This document shows, piece after piece, positions 51,392-61,480 of a DNA stretch of 64,000 nt (position 1 is the stretch's first letter; each line of letters starts with the position of its first letter). Under the pieces are notes generated by a model. It saw nothing but the letters and a program-made list of their open reading frames with translations, did no database searches and was not told the origin of the DNA. Both the position numbers and the translations under genes were made by a program. The stretch is from Solimonas terrae (GTDB taxonomy: Bacteria; Pseudomonadota; Gammaproteobacteria; Nevskiales; Nevskiaceae), in assembly GCF_011067135.1 (NCBI RefSeq), contig NZ_JAAMOW010000007.1, forward strand, positions 1 through 64,000. The letters are read 5' to 3'.

Positions 51392-52615
51392 TCAGCGCTG
51401 GTCGCGCTTTGCACCGGTACGCAGGCGCAGACCGTTCAAGCGGATGAAGCCCTCGGCGTCCTTCTGGTTGTACGCACCACGATCGTCCTCGAAGGTCGAC
51501 AGCGTCGCGTCGAACAGCGAGTCCTTCGAGCGACGCCCGAGGTTGTAAACCGCGCCCTTGTAGAGCTTGAGGCGGACCTCGCCGTTGACGCGCGTCTGCG
51601 TGTCGTCGATCAGTGCCTGCAGCGCGCGACGCTCCGGGCTCCACCAGTAGCCGTTGTAGATCAGGCTGGCGTACTTGGGCATCAACTCGTCTTTCAGGTG
51701 CGCCTGTTCGCGATCCAGGCACAGCGATTCGATCGCGCGGTGCGCCTTCAGCAGGATGGTGCCGCCCGGCGTTTCGTAGCAACCGCGGCTCTTGATGCCG
51801 ACATAGCGGTTCTCGACCAGATCGAGGCGGCCGATGCCGTGCGTGCCGCCGAGCTGGTTGAGTTTGTCGAGAATCTGGAACGGCGAGCCGCGCACACCGT
51901 CGATCGCCACCGCGTCGCCCTTGTCGAACTCGATGGTGATGATCTGCGCCTCGTTCGGAGCGTCCTCCGGATTCCGGGTCCAGCGCCAGATGCCGTCGTC
52001 CGGCGACCACCACGGATCTTCGAGGCCGCCCCCTTCGTAGCTGATGTGCAGCGCATTGGCGTCCATCGAGTACGGCGAACCACCGTCCTTCTTCTTGGTG
52101 ATCGGAATCTGGTGTTCGGCGGCGTAGGCGAGCAGCTTCTCGCGCGAGTTCAGGTCCCATTCGCGCCACGGCGCGATGACCTTGGCTTCGGGCCAGAGCG
52201 CATAGGCACCGAGCTCGAAGCGAACCTGGTCGTTGCCCTTGCCGGTCGCGCCGTGGCTGATCGCATCACAGCCGGTCTCGCGCGCGATCTCGACCAGACG
52301 CTTGGCGATCAGCGGCCGCGCGATCGACGTGCCGAGCAGGTACTCGCCCTCGTACAGCGCGTTGGCGCGGAACATCGGAAACACGAAGTCGCGCGCGAAT
52401 TCCTCGCGCAGGTCGTCGATGAAGATTTCCCTGACGCCGAACTGCCGCGCTTTCGGCCGCACGTGGTCGAGCTCCTCGCCCTGGCCGATGTCGGCGGTGA
52501 AGGTCACGACTTCGGCGTCGTAGGTGTCCTGCAGCCATTTGAGGATGACCGAGGTGTCGAGGCCGCCGGAATAGGCGAGCGCGATCTTGCGGCGTGAGGA
52601 ACTTTGCTTGCTCAT
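51392..52615 (-). CDS. argG: Argininosuccinate synthase
   Basis: ArgG condenses citrulline and aspartate, the penultimate arginine step. The 407-residue protein has the ATP loop [72 protein letters not shown] and the tetramerising C-terminal helix ending [18 protein letters not shown]. It is the second arginine gene in the window but is far from argJ. A perfect TATAAT lies 62-67 bases upstream. Confidence 0.97.
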   Translation of the reverse strand: MSKQSSSRRKIALAYSGGLDTSVILKWLQDTYDAEVVTFTADIGQGEELDHVRPKARQFGVREIFIDDLREEFARDFVFPMFRANALYEGEYLLGTSIARPLIAKRLVEIARETGCDAISHGATGKGNDQVRFELGAYALWPEAKVIAPWREWDLNSREKLLAYAAEHQIPITKKKDGGSPYSMDANALHISYEGGGLEDPWWSPDDGIWRWTRNPEDAPNEAQIITIEFDKGDAVAIDGVRGSPFQILDKLNQLGGTHGIGRLDLVENRYVGIKSRGCYETPGGTILLKAHRAIESLCLDREQAHLKDELMPKYASLIYNGYWWSPERRALQALIDDTQTRVNGEVRLKLYKGAVYNLGRRSKDSLFDATLSTFEDDRGAYNQKDAEGFIRLNGLRLRTGAKRDQR

Positions 52616-52676
52616 GGTCGTCAGACGAACGGAAAGCCGTGAAGGCAGGTGTGGATGGGCCGGCTCGAGGCGCGCG

Positions 52677-52682
52677 ATTATA
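52677..52682 (-). promoter_or_regulatory. -10 element TATAAT of argG
   Basis: A perfect -10 hexamer on the minus strand between argG and the divergent VOC gene, placed for a leader of about 55 bases. The -35 is unclear and no ArgR box is recognisable. Confidence 0.5.
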
Positions 52683-52782
52683 GAGCCTGCGCCGCGACAC
52701 GACTGCAGGTGCAGCGGATCGTGGTCGTGAAGCGGGTATCATGCTCGGCCCGATTCCGCCGCCACGCCACCAGGAGAGCCCG

Positions 52783-53250
52783 ATGACGAAATCCGCCAAA
52801 CCGGTCCCGGACGGCAGCCTCGGCGCGACGCCGTACCTCGCCGTGGCGGGTGCCGCCGATGCGATCGCCTTCTACCGACAGGCTTTCGGCGCGGTCGAAA
52901 CCATGCGCATCGCCGGCCCGGACGGCAAGATCGGCCATGCCGAACTGAAGCTCGGCGCGGCAACGCTGATGCTGGCCGACGAATCTCCGGCGATGGGCAT
53001 TCACGGTCCGCTGACGCTGGGCGGCTCGCCGGTCACCGTGCATCTGTACGTCGACGATGTCGATGCCTTCACGACGCGGGCGGTGGCTGCCGGACTGAAA
53101 ATCGTCAAGCCGGTCGCAGACCAGTTCTACGGCGATCGCGGCGGCAAATTCGTCGATCCGTTCGGCCATCTCTGGTGGTTTGCGAGCCGCATCGAGAACC
53201 TGTCGAACGACGAAATCCAGCAACGCGCACAGTCGCTGTTCGGCAACTGA
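52783..53250 (+). CDS. VOC family protein (PhnB/glyoxalase-like)
   Basis: A 155-residue protein of the vicinal-oxygen-chelate superfamily: [97 protein letters not shown]. The H and E ligand positions of the PhnB-like group appear present. The substrate is unknown. ATG at 52783 follows GGAG. Confidence 0.85.
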   Translation: MTKSAKPVPDGSLGATPYLAVAGAADAIAFYRQAFGAVETMRIAGPDGKIGHAELKLGAATLMLADESPAMGIHGPLTLGGSPVTVHLYVDDVDAFTTRAVAAGLKIVKPVADQFYGDRGGKFVDPFGHLWWFASRIENLSNDEIQQRAQSLFGN

Positions 53251-53279
53251 GCCCGCCCTCCCCCACGACACGGACCCGC

Positions 53280-54008
53280 ATGTCAGCCAGCAGTGAGCCG
53301 CTCGCGGCACAACCCGAAGAACGCCGGTTCAAGGTCGGCCACCGCTTCCGTGGCTTCCTGCCGGTGGTCGTCGACGTTGAAACCGGCGGTTTCAACGCGC
53401 AGACCGACGCGCTGCTGGAAATTGCCGCGGTCATCCTCGGCATCGACGAGCACGGCCGGCTGTTCCGCCGCGAGACCAGCTTCGCGCACGTCACGCCGTT
53501 CCCGGGCGCGAACATCGAGAAGGCGGCGCTGGAAGTCACCGGCATCCGCATCGACAGTCCGCTGCGGCTGGCGATGGCCGAGAAGGATGCGCTCGATCAC
53601 GTGTTCCGCGTCGTCCGCCGCGCGGTGTCCGAGAACGGCTGCACGCGCGCGATCCTGGTCGGTCACAACGCGCATTTCGATCTCGGCTTCATCAACGCCG
53701 CTGTCGCGCGCACCGGCTACAAGCGCTGCCCGTTCCATCCCTTCAGCGTGTTCGACACCGCGACCCTGGCCGGCGCCGCGATCGGCCAGACCGTGCTGGC
53801 GCGTGCGCTGCAGGCGACCAAGCTCGGCTACGAGGCCGAATCGGCGCATTCGGCAATCTATGATGCGGAAAAGACGGCAGACCTGTTCTGCCTGCTGGTG
53901 AATCGCATGCAACCGCTGTTCGAGGAAGCCACCGCTGGCGGTGGCGCGAGCGAATCGGACCCTTCGCCCGCACAACTGGCCTTCAACGCAGACAACGACG
54001 GAACGTGA
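53280..54008 (+). CDS. rnt: Ribonuclease T (DEDDh exoribonuclease)
   Basis: RNase T trims the 3' ends of tRNA and other stable RNAs. The 242-residue protein has DEDDh motifs: [20 protein letters not shown] (Exo I), [16 protein letters not shown] (Exo II) and [19 protein letters not shown] (Exo III). About 25 extra residues at the C-terminus are low complexity. Its stop overlaps the opgG ATG by one base, an unusual partner for opgG. Confidence 0.92.
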   Translation: MSASSEPLAAQPEERRFKVGHRFRGFLPVVVDVETGGFNAQTDALLEIAAVILGIDEHGRLFRRETSFAHVTPFPGANIEKAALEVTGIRIDSPLRLAMAEKDALDHVFRVVRRAVSENGCTRAILVGHNAHFDLGFINAAVARTGYKRCPFHPFSVFDTATLAGAAIGQTVLARALQATKLGYEAESAHSAIYDAEKTADLFCLLVNRMQPLFEEATAGGGASESDPSPAQLAFNADNDGT

Positions 54009-55525
54009 TGACACGCAAGGCACTCCTGGCAACGTTGCTGCTGGCAGCCGGAACGCTGACCAGCCATGCCGCACTGGCTTTTGATTTCAACGATGTCGCC
54101 AGGCGTGCCAAGACGCTTGCCGACAAGCCGTTCGTGCGTCCGGACACGCAGCTGCCGAAAGTGCTGACCGATCTCAACTACGACCAGTACAAGCAGATCA
54201 GGTACAAGCCCGACAAGGCACTCTGGCGCGGCAACAAATCGCCGTTCGAGGTGCAGTTCTACCATCCGGGTCTGTACTTCAATCAGATCGTCAAGATGAA
54301 TCTGGTCACGGTCGACGGCGTGCGCAAGATTCCGTTCCAGCCGGAGAACTTCGACTACGGCAGCAACAAGATCGATCCGGGCAAGCTGCAGGATCTCGGC
54401 TTCGCCGGTTTTCGCGTGCATTATCCGCTCAACGACAAGAACGTCGAGGACGAGCTGATCGCCTTCCAGGGCGCGAGCTATTTCCGCGCGCTGGGCAAGG
54501 ACCAGGTCTACGGCGAGTCGGCACGCGGTCTGGCGATCGACACCGGTGAACTGTCCGGCGAGGAATTCCCGGTGTTTCGCGAGTTCTGGATCGAATGGCC
54601 GCGCCCTGAAGACCACGAACTGACGATCTACGCGCTGCTCGACTCGCGGCGCGTGACCGGCGCCTACCGCTTCAAGGTGCGGCCCGGCGACTCGACCGCC
54701 ACCGAGATAAAGGCCCGACTGTATTTCCGCGACAGCATCGGCAAGCTCGGCATCGCGCCGCTCACCAGCATGTTCCTGTACGCATCCAACCAGCCGTCCG
54801 CCAACGAGGACTATCGCCCGGAAGTCCATGACTCCGAGGGCCTGTCGATCGAAAGCGACAGCGAATGGGTCTGGCGCCCGCTGGTCAATCCGAAACGGCT
54901 GCTGATGACCTCGTTCGGCGAGCTCAATCCGCGTGGCTTCGGTCTCATGCAGCGCGATCGCCTGTTCGCGCACTACGAGGACCTCGACACCCGTTACGAC
55001 CGCAAGCCCAGCGTCTGGGTCGTGCCGAAAGGCGATTGGGGACGCGGACGCATCGAGCTCGTGCAGATTCCGACCAAGGACGCGACCAACGACAATGTCG
55101 TCGCCTACTGGGTGCCGGAACAGACGCCGAAGGCCGGCGGCCAGATGGACCTCGAATACACCCTGTTCTGGCAAGCCAATCAGGAAACCAGGCCACCGCT
55201 GGCCTGGGTCGCGCAGACCCGTCGCGGCCGCGGCTGGACCGACACGCCGGACGACACGCTGCGCTACGTCATCGACTTCCAGGGTGGCCCGCTCGATTTC
55301 ATGAAACCGGACGAGCGGCCGGTGGCCGGACTGTGGGTCAACGACAACGGGGAAATCGTCGATCGCCAGCTGGTCAAGAACGATGTCACCGGCGGCTGGC
55401 GCGTGATCATGCGCGTGCGCCGCAGCGACGACAGCAAGCCCCTGGAAATGCGTGCGGTGCTGCGCAAGGGCGACGACAACATCTCGGAAACCTGGGCCTA
55501 CATCCTGCCGCCGGAACCGCACTGA
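54008..55525 (+). CDS. opgG: Periplasmic glucan biosynthesis protein OpgG
   Basis: OpgG is needed for osmoregulated periplasmic glucan backbone formation. The 505-residue protein has a signal peptide (LLATLLLAAGTLTSHAALA) and family segments FDFNDVARRAKTLADKPF, PFEVQFYHPGLYFNQIVKMN, GFAGFRVHYPLNDKNVEDEL, AFQGASYFRALGKDQVYGES and FREFWIEWPRPEDHELTIYA. It is followed after 164 bases by opgH; the gap shows no clear signal. Confidence 0.95.
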   Translation: MTRKALLATLLLAAGTLTSHAALAFDFNDVARRAKTLADKPFVRPDTQLPKVLTDLNYDQYKQIRYKPDKALWRGNKSPFEVQFYHPGLYFNQIVKMNLVTVDGVRKIPFQPENFDYGSNKIDPGKLQDLGFAGFRVHYPLNDKNVEDELIAFQGASYFRALGKDQVYGESARGLAIDTGELSGEEFPVFREFWIEWPRPEDHELTIYALLDSRRVTGAYRFKVRPGDSTATEIKARLYFRDSIGKLGIAPLTSMFLYASNQPSANEDYRPEVHDSEGLSIESDSEWVWRPLVNPKRLLMTSFGELNPRGFGLMQRDRLFAHYEDLDTRYDRKPSVWVVPKGDWGRGRIELVQIPTKDATNDNVVAYWVPEQTPKAGGQMDLEYTLFWQANQETRPPLAWVAQTRRGRGWTDTPDDTLRYVIDFQGGPLDFMKPDERPVAGLWVNDNGEIVDRQLVKNDVTGGWRVIMRVRRSDDSKPLEMRAVLRKGDDNISETWAYILPPEPH

Positions 55526-55689
55526 GGCCGGACGGTCGCGCGGCGGATTCATCGCCGCTTCAGCGCGCTGCGGGTTTCATCGCGGGACTCGGCAGCGACC
55601 GTTTTTGTCCCTAAACTCGACGGCTGCGCCGCTTTCGGCAGCGACGTTCGGCCCGCGACGGGCCCGGCCACCACCGTTTCAGGGATATC

Positions 55690-58221
55690 GTGACTCAGCA
55701 GCCTTCGGCTCTCGCATCGCCGCTCCCGCGTCGTGTCGAGGAATATCTGCGGGAACTGCCGCCAGCCGCAGCGGCGCGCGTCTGGCCGCGCCTTGAAGCG
55801 CAGCTGCTCGCCGACCCGACGCGTTCGGTCGAGGCGCTGTTCGCCAGCGTTCACGAAACCCTCGCGGAACGCGAAGAAACCGACGCCGATCGCCGTACCC
55901 TGCAGTCGAGCCATACGCGACTGCGGCTCGCGCTGGGCAAAGCGCAGCCCGGCGATCCGGGGCTGGCGTCGGTGCTGCAACCGCCGGACGCGCTGGCACG
56001 CCTGGCGACGACGCCTGCCGTGGTCCGCGCCTCGATGACACCCGCCCCCTGGGATCACAATCCCGTACGGCGTCTGTGGCGCTGGCTGGGCCGGCGCGCG
56101 CAGGGCAACGGCGTCGCCCTCAAGCCGCGCGACGGCGAGCAGCCGCAGGCACCGCAGGGCAAGACCCTGGGCCCGGCGCGCATGCGCTGGCGCTGGGCCG
56201 GCACGACGCGCCGCCTGCTGCTGCTGAGCCTGATCCTCGCGCAGACCGTGGTCGCCACCTACCTGATGTCGGCGGTACTGCCGTACAAGGGCCGGCATCC
56301 GCTCGAACTGGCCAGCCTGACGCTGTACGCCGTGCTGTTCGCGTGGATTTCCGCCGGTTTCTGGACCGCGGTGTTCGGCTTCTTCGTGCTGCTGACGCGC
56401 CGCGACAAATATTCGATTTCGGCGACCGCAGCGGCCGACACGCCGCTGGCCGCGGGGCGCAACACGGCGATCCTCGTGCCGATCTGCAACGAGGACGTGC
56501 AGCGTGTTTTCGCCGGCCTGCGTGCTACCTATGATTCGGTGGCGCGCGCCGGCCTGCGCGATGCCTTCGATTTCTACGTGCTGTCCGACAGCGGCAAGGC
56601 CGACGCCCGCAGCGAGGAAGTCGCCGCCTGGCTGGACCTGTGCCGCGCCGTCGACGGTTTCGGACGCATCTTCTATCGGCGACGCGTACATCGCATCAAG
56701 CGCAAGTCCGGCAACATCGCCGACTGGTGCCGGCGCTGGGGCAGCAAGTACCAGCACATGGTCATCCTCGATGCCGACAGCGTGATGTCCGGCGAATGCC
56801 TGAAACGCCTGGTGCAGCTGATGGAGGCCAACCCGAACGCCGGCATCATCCAGACCGCACCCAAAGCCGCCGGACGCGAGACGCTGTACGCGCGCATCCA
56901 GCAGTTCGCGACGCGCGTCTACGGACCGCTGTTCACCGCCGGCCTGCACTTCTGGCAGCTCGGCGAGTCGCACTACTGGGGCCACAACGCGATCATTCGC
57001 GTCGCGCCGTTCATGCAGCATTGCGCGCTCGGCCGCCTGCCAGGCCGCGGCGGCCTGTCCGGCGAAATCCTGTCGCACGACTTCGTCGAGGCGGCGCTCA
57101 TGCGGCGCGCCGGCTGGAGCGTATGGATCGCCTACGACCTGCCCGGCAGCTACGAGGAAATGCCGCCGACCCTGCTCGACGAGCTCAAGCGCGATCAGCG
57201 CTGGTGCCAGGGCAATCTGCAGAACTTCAAACTGTTCTTCACCAGCGGCCTGCACCCGGCGCATCGCGCCGTGTTCATGACCGGTGTGATGGCCTATCTG
57301 TCTGCGCCGCTGTGGTTCCTGTTTCTCGCACTGTCGACGGCCCTGCTGTTCGTCTTCATGAAGACCGAGCCGACCTATTTCACGCAGCCCTACCAGCTGT
57401 TTCCCAGCTGGCCGGAGTGGCATCCGGAATGGGCGGTCCGGCTGTTCGCCGGCACCATGACCCTGCTGTTCCTGCCCAAGCTGCTCGCGGCCGTGCTGCT
57501 GATGCTCCGCCATGAAACCGTGCGCCCGTACGGCGGTCGCCTGCGCCTGCTGGCCAGCCTGATCGTCGAGATGCTGTTTTCGGCGCTGCTCGCGCCGATC
57601 CGCATGCTGTTCCACACCCAGTACGTGGTGTCGGCGCTGCTCGGCATCGCCGTGGTCTGGAAATCGCCGCCGCGCGAAGACGCCGCGACGCCATGGAGTC
57701 AGGCCGCACTGCGACACGGCGGCGGCTCGCTGCTGGGCCTGGCCTGGCTGAGCCTGGTCTACTGGCTCAATCCGCATTTCCTGTGGTGGCTGCTGCCGGT
57801 GGCCGGCAGTCTGGTAATCGCGATCCCGCTGTCCGTGTGGAGTTCGCGCCGCTCGATCGGCGTCTGGGCCCGCGGCGCACGCCTGTTCCTGATTCCCGAA
57901 GAGTCGCTGACCCCGCGTGAACTGCGCTGGCTGAAGGCCGGGCTCAAGCGCGCGCCGGAATATCCGGACTTCCTGCGCGTCGCGCGCGAGCCGGCGGCCA
58001 ACGCGCTGCTCAGTCTGGTCGGCCGTCGCCGCCAGTCCGCCAACGAGAAATCACAACGCAGCCTGCGCAATCTCGCCGACAGCGCCGCGCGCCGCGATCC
58101 CGCGACGCTGAAGGACAGCGAACGCAATCAGCTGCTGCTCGACGCCGTCGCCCTCACGCATCTGCATCGGCGCATCTGGACCACCAGCGACGCGCATCCC
58201 GGGTGGTTCAAAGACAACTGA
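55690..58221 (+). CDS. opgH: Glucan biosynthesis glucosyltransferase OpgH
   Basis: OpgH polymerises UDP-glucose into periplasmic glucan at the inner membrane and in some bacteria inhibits FtsZ according to UDP-glucose. The 843-residue protein has a long cytoplasmic N-terminus, two spans (about 175-245), a GT2 domain with VPICNEDVQRVFAGLRATYD, HMVILDADSVMSGECLKRLV, LSHDFVEAALMRRAGW and RDQRWCQGNLQN (QxxRW), then about five further spans. The start is GTG at 55690-55692. Confidence 0.95.
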   Translation: MTQQPSALASPLPRRVEEYLRELPPAAAARVWPRLEAQLLADPTRSVEALFASVHETLAEREETDADRRTLQSSHTRLRLALGKAQPGDPGLASVLQPPDALARLATTPAVVRASMTPAPWDHNPVRRLWRWLGRRAQGNGVALKPRDGEQPQAPQGKTLGPARMRWRWAGTTRRLLLLSLILAQTVVATYLMSAVLPYKGRHPLELASLTLYAVLFAWISAGFWTAVFGFFVLLTRRDKYSISATAAADTPLAAGRNTAILVPICNEDVQRVFAGLRATYDSVARAGLRDAFDFYVLSDSGKADARSEEVAAWLDLCRAVDGFGRIFYRRRVHRIKRKSGNIADWCRRWGSKYQHMVILDADSVMSGECLKRLVQLMEANPNAGIIQTAPKAAGRETLYARIQQFATRVYGPLFTAGLHFWQLGESHYWGHNAIIRVAPFMQHCALGRLPGRGGLSGEILSHDFVEAALMRRAGWSVWIAYDLPGSYEEMPPTLLDELKRDQRWCQGNLQNFKLFFTSGLHPAHRAVFMTGVMAYLSAPLWFLFLALSTALLFVFMKTEPTYFTQPYQLFPSWPEWHPEWAVRLFAGTMTLLFLPKLLAAVLLMLRHETVRPYGGRLRLLASLIVEMLFSALLAPIRMLFHTQYVVSALLGIAVVWKSPPREDAATPWSQAALRHGGGSLLGLAWLSLVYWLNPHFLWWLLPVAGSLVIAIPLSVWSSRRSIGVWARGARLFLIPEESLTPRELRWLKAGLKRAPEYPDFLRVAREPAANALLSLVGRRRQSANEKSQRSLRNLADSAARRDPATLKDSERNQLLLDAVALTHLHRRIWTTSDAHPGWFKDN

Positions 58222-58244
58222 CGCAGGCGGGCCAGCCGCGCCTG

Positions 58245-58273
58245 CTGTCATGTGTTGGTCATTCCATCGTCAC
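58245..58273 (+). promoter_or_regulatory. PHO box, three direct repeats, upstream of olsB
   Basis: Three 7-base units CTGTCAT (58245-58251), TGGTCAT (58256-58262) and TCGTCAC (58267-58273) are spaced at exactly 11 bases, each followed by four bases. This is the consensus layout for PhoB binding. A CATAGA hexamer at 58293-58298 could be the -10, and the olsB start is 52 bases downstream of the box. Confidence 0.75.
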
Positions 58274-58325
58274 ATCGCTTCAATGCCCGCTTCATAGAGT
58301 GCGCCCATCCGAAAAGGAGCGACGC

Positions 58326-59117
58326 ATGTCGACACGCATTGATGGTGATTTGCCGCGACGCCCGCGGTTCGAGGTTCGCCTGGCCGAGACCAGCGCGGAA
58401 ATCCGCGCGACGCAGCGTCTACGCTACGAAATCTTCGCCGGCGAGCTGGGCGCCGCGATCGACGGCGGCGACGCCGGCCTCGATCACGATCAGTACGATC
58501 CGTTCTGCCGGCATCTGATGGTCTGCGAGGCCGAGTCCGGCCGCATCGTCGCCTGCACCCGCATCCTCACCGGCGAACGCGCACCGGGCGCCGGGGGCTT
58601 CTACTCGGCCGACGAGTTCGATCTGGCAATGCTCGACAGCCTGCCGGGTCGCGTGATGGAAATCGGCCGCACCTGCGTCGCACCGGAATACCGCAGTGGC
58701 GCGGTGATCGCGACGCTGTGGCAGGGCATCGCCGCCTACATCGTCAACCATGGCTACGATTACCTGTTCGGATGCGCGTCGATCGATTTGCGTGACGGCG
58801 GCGCGAGCGCGCACGCGATCCTCGACCAGATCCGCAACCAGCACCTGGCCCCGCCGTCGCAGCGCGTACGGCCGTACATCCCGCTGCCGGCCGCCGACCG
58901 CCGCGCGACGGAGAAAACCCGCATGCCGCCGTTGCTGAAGGCCTACCTGAGCCTTGGCGCGAAAGCCTGCGGCGAGGCGTACTGGGACCGCGACTTCAAC
59001 TGCGCCGACGTGTTCATGCTGCTCGACGTGCGCGATCTGAATCCGCGCTATGCCCGCCACTTCCTCGGCCAGTCGGCCGGCGCCGTGGCAACGTCGACCG
59101 AGACCGGCGCACTCTGA
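58326..59117 (+). CDS. olsB: L-ornithine N-alpha-acyltransferase
   Basis: OlsB transfers a 3-hydroxyacyl chain from acyl carrier protein to ornithine, the first step of ornithine-lipid synthesis. From the ATG at 58326, behind AAAAGGAGC, it is 263 residues. GNAT-type signatures of the OlsB/hemolysin-like family: FEVRLAETSAEIRATQRLRY, EIFAGELGA, YDPFCRHLMVCEAESGRIVA, CTRILTG, MEIGRTCVAPEYRSGAVIAT, LWQGIAAYIVNHGYDYLFGC. It is coupled to olsA by an ATGA overlap. Confidence 0.9.
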   Translation: MSTRIDGDLPRRPRFEVRLAETSAEIRATQRLRYEIFAGELGAAIDGGDAGLDHDQYDPFCRHLMVCEAESGRIVACTRILTGERAPGAGGFYSADEFDLAMLDSLPGRVMEIGRTCVAPEYRSGAVIATLWQGIAAYIVNHGYDYLFGCASIDLRDGGASAHAILDQIRNQHLAPPSQRVRPYIPLPAADRRATEKTRMPPLLKAYLSLGAKACGEAYWDRDFNCADVFMLLDVRDLNPRYARHFLGQSAGAVATSTETGAL

Positions 59118-59908
59118 TGCCGGCGCGCGTGTTCGCGGTGACGCGCGCCGTGTTGCGCGGCGCGCTGGTGATCGTGCATCTGGTGATCGGCCTGCTGATG
59201 GCAGTGGCGGCCGGCCTCGATTTCTTCGAATGGCTGGATCGCGCGCGGCTCGCCGGCTGGTGGCATCGCGTGCTGCTGCGCATCCTCGGCGTCCACGTCC
59301 GGCGTCACGGACAGCCGACCACGGCCGCGCATCTGAGCGTCGCCAACCACATCTCCTGGCTCGACATCCCGGTCATCAACGCCAGCGAGCCGGTACGGTT
59401 CGTCGCCAAATCCGAAATCCGCAACTGGCCGCTGGCCGGCTGGCTGGCAACCGCGGCCGGCAGTTTCTACCTGCGCCGCGGCAAGGGTGACTCGCCGCGA
59501 CTGCTGGATCGCCTGTCGGTCTATCTGCGCAACGGTGGCAGCGTTGCACTGTTTCCGGAAGGCACGACCACCGACGGCAGCGGCATGCTGCGGTTCCATG
59601 CCCGCATGTTCGCGCCGGCGATCGAAGCCCGCTGCGCGGTGCAGCCCATCGCGCTGCGTTACGACGGCGTCGATGGTCGCGCCATTGCTCCGTTCATCGG
59701 CGACGATGATCTGCTGCATCATGTCCTGCGCGTGCTGATGGTGGCGCGGCTCGACGTCGAGGTGACGTACTGCGCGCCGATCGAGGCGAACGGCCGCGAG
59801 CGCACTGATCTCGCAAACGCCGCACAGGCCGGCATCGAGCAGGCACTCGGCCTGCAGCCGAATCCCGTCGCCGCGAGCACGGCACCTCCGATCGCCGCGG
59901 CCGCCTGA
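59117..59908 (+). CDS. olsA: Lyso-ornithine lipid O-acyltransferase (PlsC family)
   Basis: OlsA adds the second acyl chain to lyso-ornithine lipid. The 263-residue membrane-associated protein has the acyltransferase motifs NHISWLD (NHxxWxD), RFVAKSEIRNWPLAG, FYLRRGKGDS and VALFPEGTTTDGSGML. An N-terminal hydrophobic segment covers about residues 14-34. The gene order olsB-olsA identifies the pathway; alone it could be a phosphatidate-forming PlsC. Confidence 0.88.
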   Translation: MPARVFAVTRAVLRGALVIVHLVIGLLMAVAAGLDFFEWLDRARLAGWWHRVLLRILGVHVRRHGQPTTAAHLSVANHISWLDIPVINASEPVRFVAKSEIRNWPLAGWLATAAGSFYLRRGKGDSPRLLDRLSVYLRNGGSVALFPEGTTTDGSGMLRFHARMFAPAIEARCAVQPIALRYDGVDGRAIAPFIGDDDLLHHVLRVLMVARLDVEVTYCAPIEANGRERTDLANAAQAGIEQALGLQPNPVAASTAPPIAAAA

Positions 59909-59974
59909 GGAATTGCCGCGCTCGGCCGACTGCACGCTCCGGCGTACAATGCGGGCCTGTCCAGCGGAGCTGCA

Positions 59975-60976
59975 ATGAGCACAGTCCCCCCCAATCCCGC
60001 GGCGCCGGGCCGAGGCGCTGCCGTCAAGCCGGTCGTGCAGGGTGAAAAACTGCGCGGCGCGGAAAAGATGGCGCGCATCCCGATCAAGATCGAAGCGACC
60101 ACGACACCGCTGCGCAAGCCGAGCTGGATTCGCGCCAAGAGCCAGGGCACGCCGGAAGTCGCGCGCATCAAGGAAATCCTGCGCACCGCCAAGCTGCACA
60201 CGGTCTGCGAGGAAGCGGCCTGCCCGAATCTCGGCGAGTGCTTCGGCAAGGGCACCGCCACCTTCATGATCATGGGTGACATCTGCACGCGACGCTGCCC
60301 GTTCTGCGATGTCGCGCACGGCCGGCCGAACGCACTCGACGCCGACGAACCGCGGCATCTCGCCGAAACGATCCGCGACATGGGCCTGCGCTATGTCGTC
60401 ATCACCAGCGTCGATCGCGACGATCTCGCCGACGGCGGTGCCGCGCACTTCGCCGCCTGCATCCAGCAGTCGCGCGCGCTGTCGCCGCAACTCACGATCG
60501 AAGTGCTGGTACCGGATTTCCGTGGCCGGATGGACCCGGCGCTGGCAATCTTCAAGGACCATCCGCCGGACGTCTTCAATCACAATCTCGAAACGATCCC
60601 GCGCCTCTACAAGCAGGCGCGCCCGGGTTCCGACTACGACTGGTCGCTGGATCTGCTGGAACGTTTCAAGCTGCTGCATCCGGACGTGCCGACCAAGTCC
60701 GGCCTGATGCTCGGTCTCGGCGAGGAGATCGAGGAGATCGAACAGGTGATGCGCGATCTGCGCGCGCACCAGGTCGACATGCTGACGCTCGGCCAGTACC
60801 TGCAGCCGTCGAAGAACCATCTGCCGGTTGCGCGCTACGTGACGCCCGAGGAATTCGATCGCCTGCGTGTGCTCGGTGAACAGATGGGCTTCTCGCACGT
60901 CGCCAGCGGGCCGATGGTGCGTTCCAGCTATCACGCCGATCTGCAGGCCGAACAGGTTCTGCACGGCAAGGGATGA
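59975..60976 (+). CDS. lipA: Lipoyl synthase
   Basis: LipA inserts two sulfurs into protein-bound octanoate. The 333-residue radical-SAM enzyme has the auxiliary cluster [12 protein letters not shown], the radical-SAM motif [10 protein letters not shown] (CxxxCxxC), [39 protein letters not shown] and the C-terminal [17 protein letters not shown] hexamer at 59945-59950 may be its -10. No lipB is adjacent, although it often precedes lipA. Confidence 0.97.
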   Translation: MSTVPPNPAAPGRGAAVKPVVQGEKLRGAEKMARIPIKIEATTTPLRKPSWIRAKSQGTPEVARIKEILRTAKLHTVCEEAACPNLGECFGKGTATFMIMGDICTRRCPFCDVAHGRPNALDADEPRHLAETIRDMGLRYVVITSVDRDDLADGGAAHFAACIQQSRALSPQLTIEVLVPDFRGRMDPALAIFKDHPPDVFNHNLETIPRLYKQARPGSDYDWSLDLLERFKLLHPDVPTKSGLMLGLGEEIEEIEQVMRDLRAHQVDMLTLGQYLQPSKNHLPVARYVTPEEFDRLRVLGEQMGFSHVASGPMVRSSYHADLQAEQVLHGKG

Positions 60977-61473
60977 TGATGCGCGCAATACTGATCGGAG
61001 CCGCCCTGGGACTGGCCTGCCTGACACCGGCCTGGGCCGACAGCCTGGCTTCGTGTGCGGCGATCGACGCCGACAGCGCCCGCCTGGCCTGCTACGACGT
61101 GCTCGCTGGCCGCAGCTCGGCGAGCGTCGACACCTCGTCGTCGGCAGCGCCCCCCTCGGCACCGGCGCCGCCGGCACCGGCCGTCACTGCTGCCGCTCCG
61201 CACCCCGCAGCCGCGCCGCCACCACCGGCGACCGCCGGTGTGGCAGAGCCGGACGTCATCCACGCGCATATCGTCGGCAAGTTCGACGGCTGGAACGAGC
61301 ACACGCGGTTCACGCTCGACAACGGCCAGGTCTGGCGTGTCACGGAAGATGGTGTCAGCACCTATCGCGCCCGCGAAAATCCGGCCGTCAAGATCAAGAA
61401 AGGCCTGCTCGGCACATACTTCCTCGAGTTCGACGAGCTCAATGCGCGCGTCAAGGTCGAGCGTGTCCAGTAG
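60973..61473 (+). CDS. Secreted protein of unknown function, paralogue 1
   Basis: A 166-residue protein with a signal peptide ([20 protein letters not shown]), a short motif [19 protein letters not shown] near the mature N-terminus, an Ala/Pro-rich linker (about 55-90), and a C-terminal beta-rich domain ([49 protein letters not shown]). The C...RLxCYD motif recurs in several secreted protein families, but I cannot name this one. The start overlaps the lipA stop. It is clearly homologous to the next gene. Confidence 0.75.
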   Translation: MMMRAILIGAALGLACLTPAWADSLASCAAIDADSARLACYDVLAGRSSASVDTSSSAAPPSAPAPPAPAVTAAAPHPAAAPPPPATAGVAEPDVIHAHIVGKFDGWNEHTRFTLDNGQVWRVTEDGVSTYRARENPAVKIKKGLLGTYFLEFDELNARVKVERVQ

Positions 61474-61480
61474 CGGCGGC

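Noticed and set aside
55549-57777. Long minus-strand frame opposite opgH
   Set aside because: opgH carries all GT2 motifs on the plus strand; the antisense translation is Gln/Arg/His-rich and featureless.
59048-61177. Long minus-strand frame opposite olsA and lipA
   Set aside because: It is a mirror frame of two genes with intact catalytic motifs on the plus strand and has no recognisable domain.
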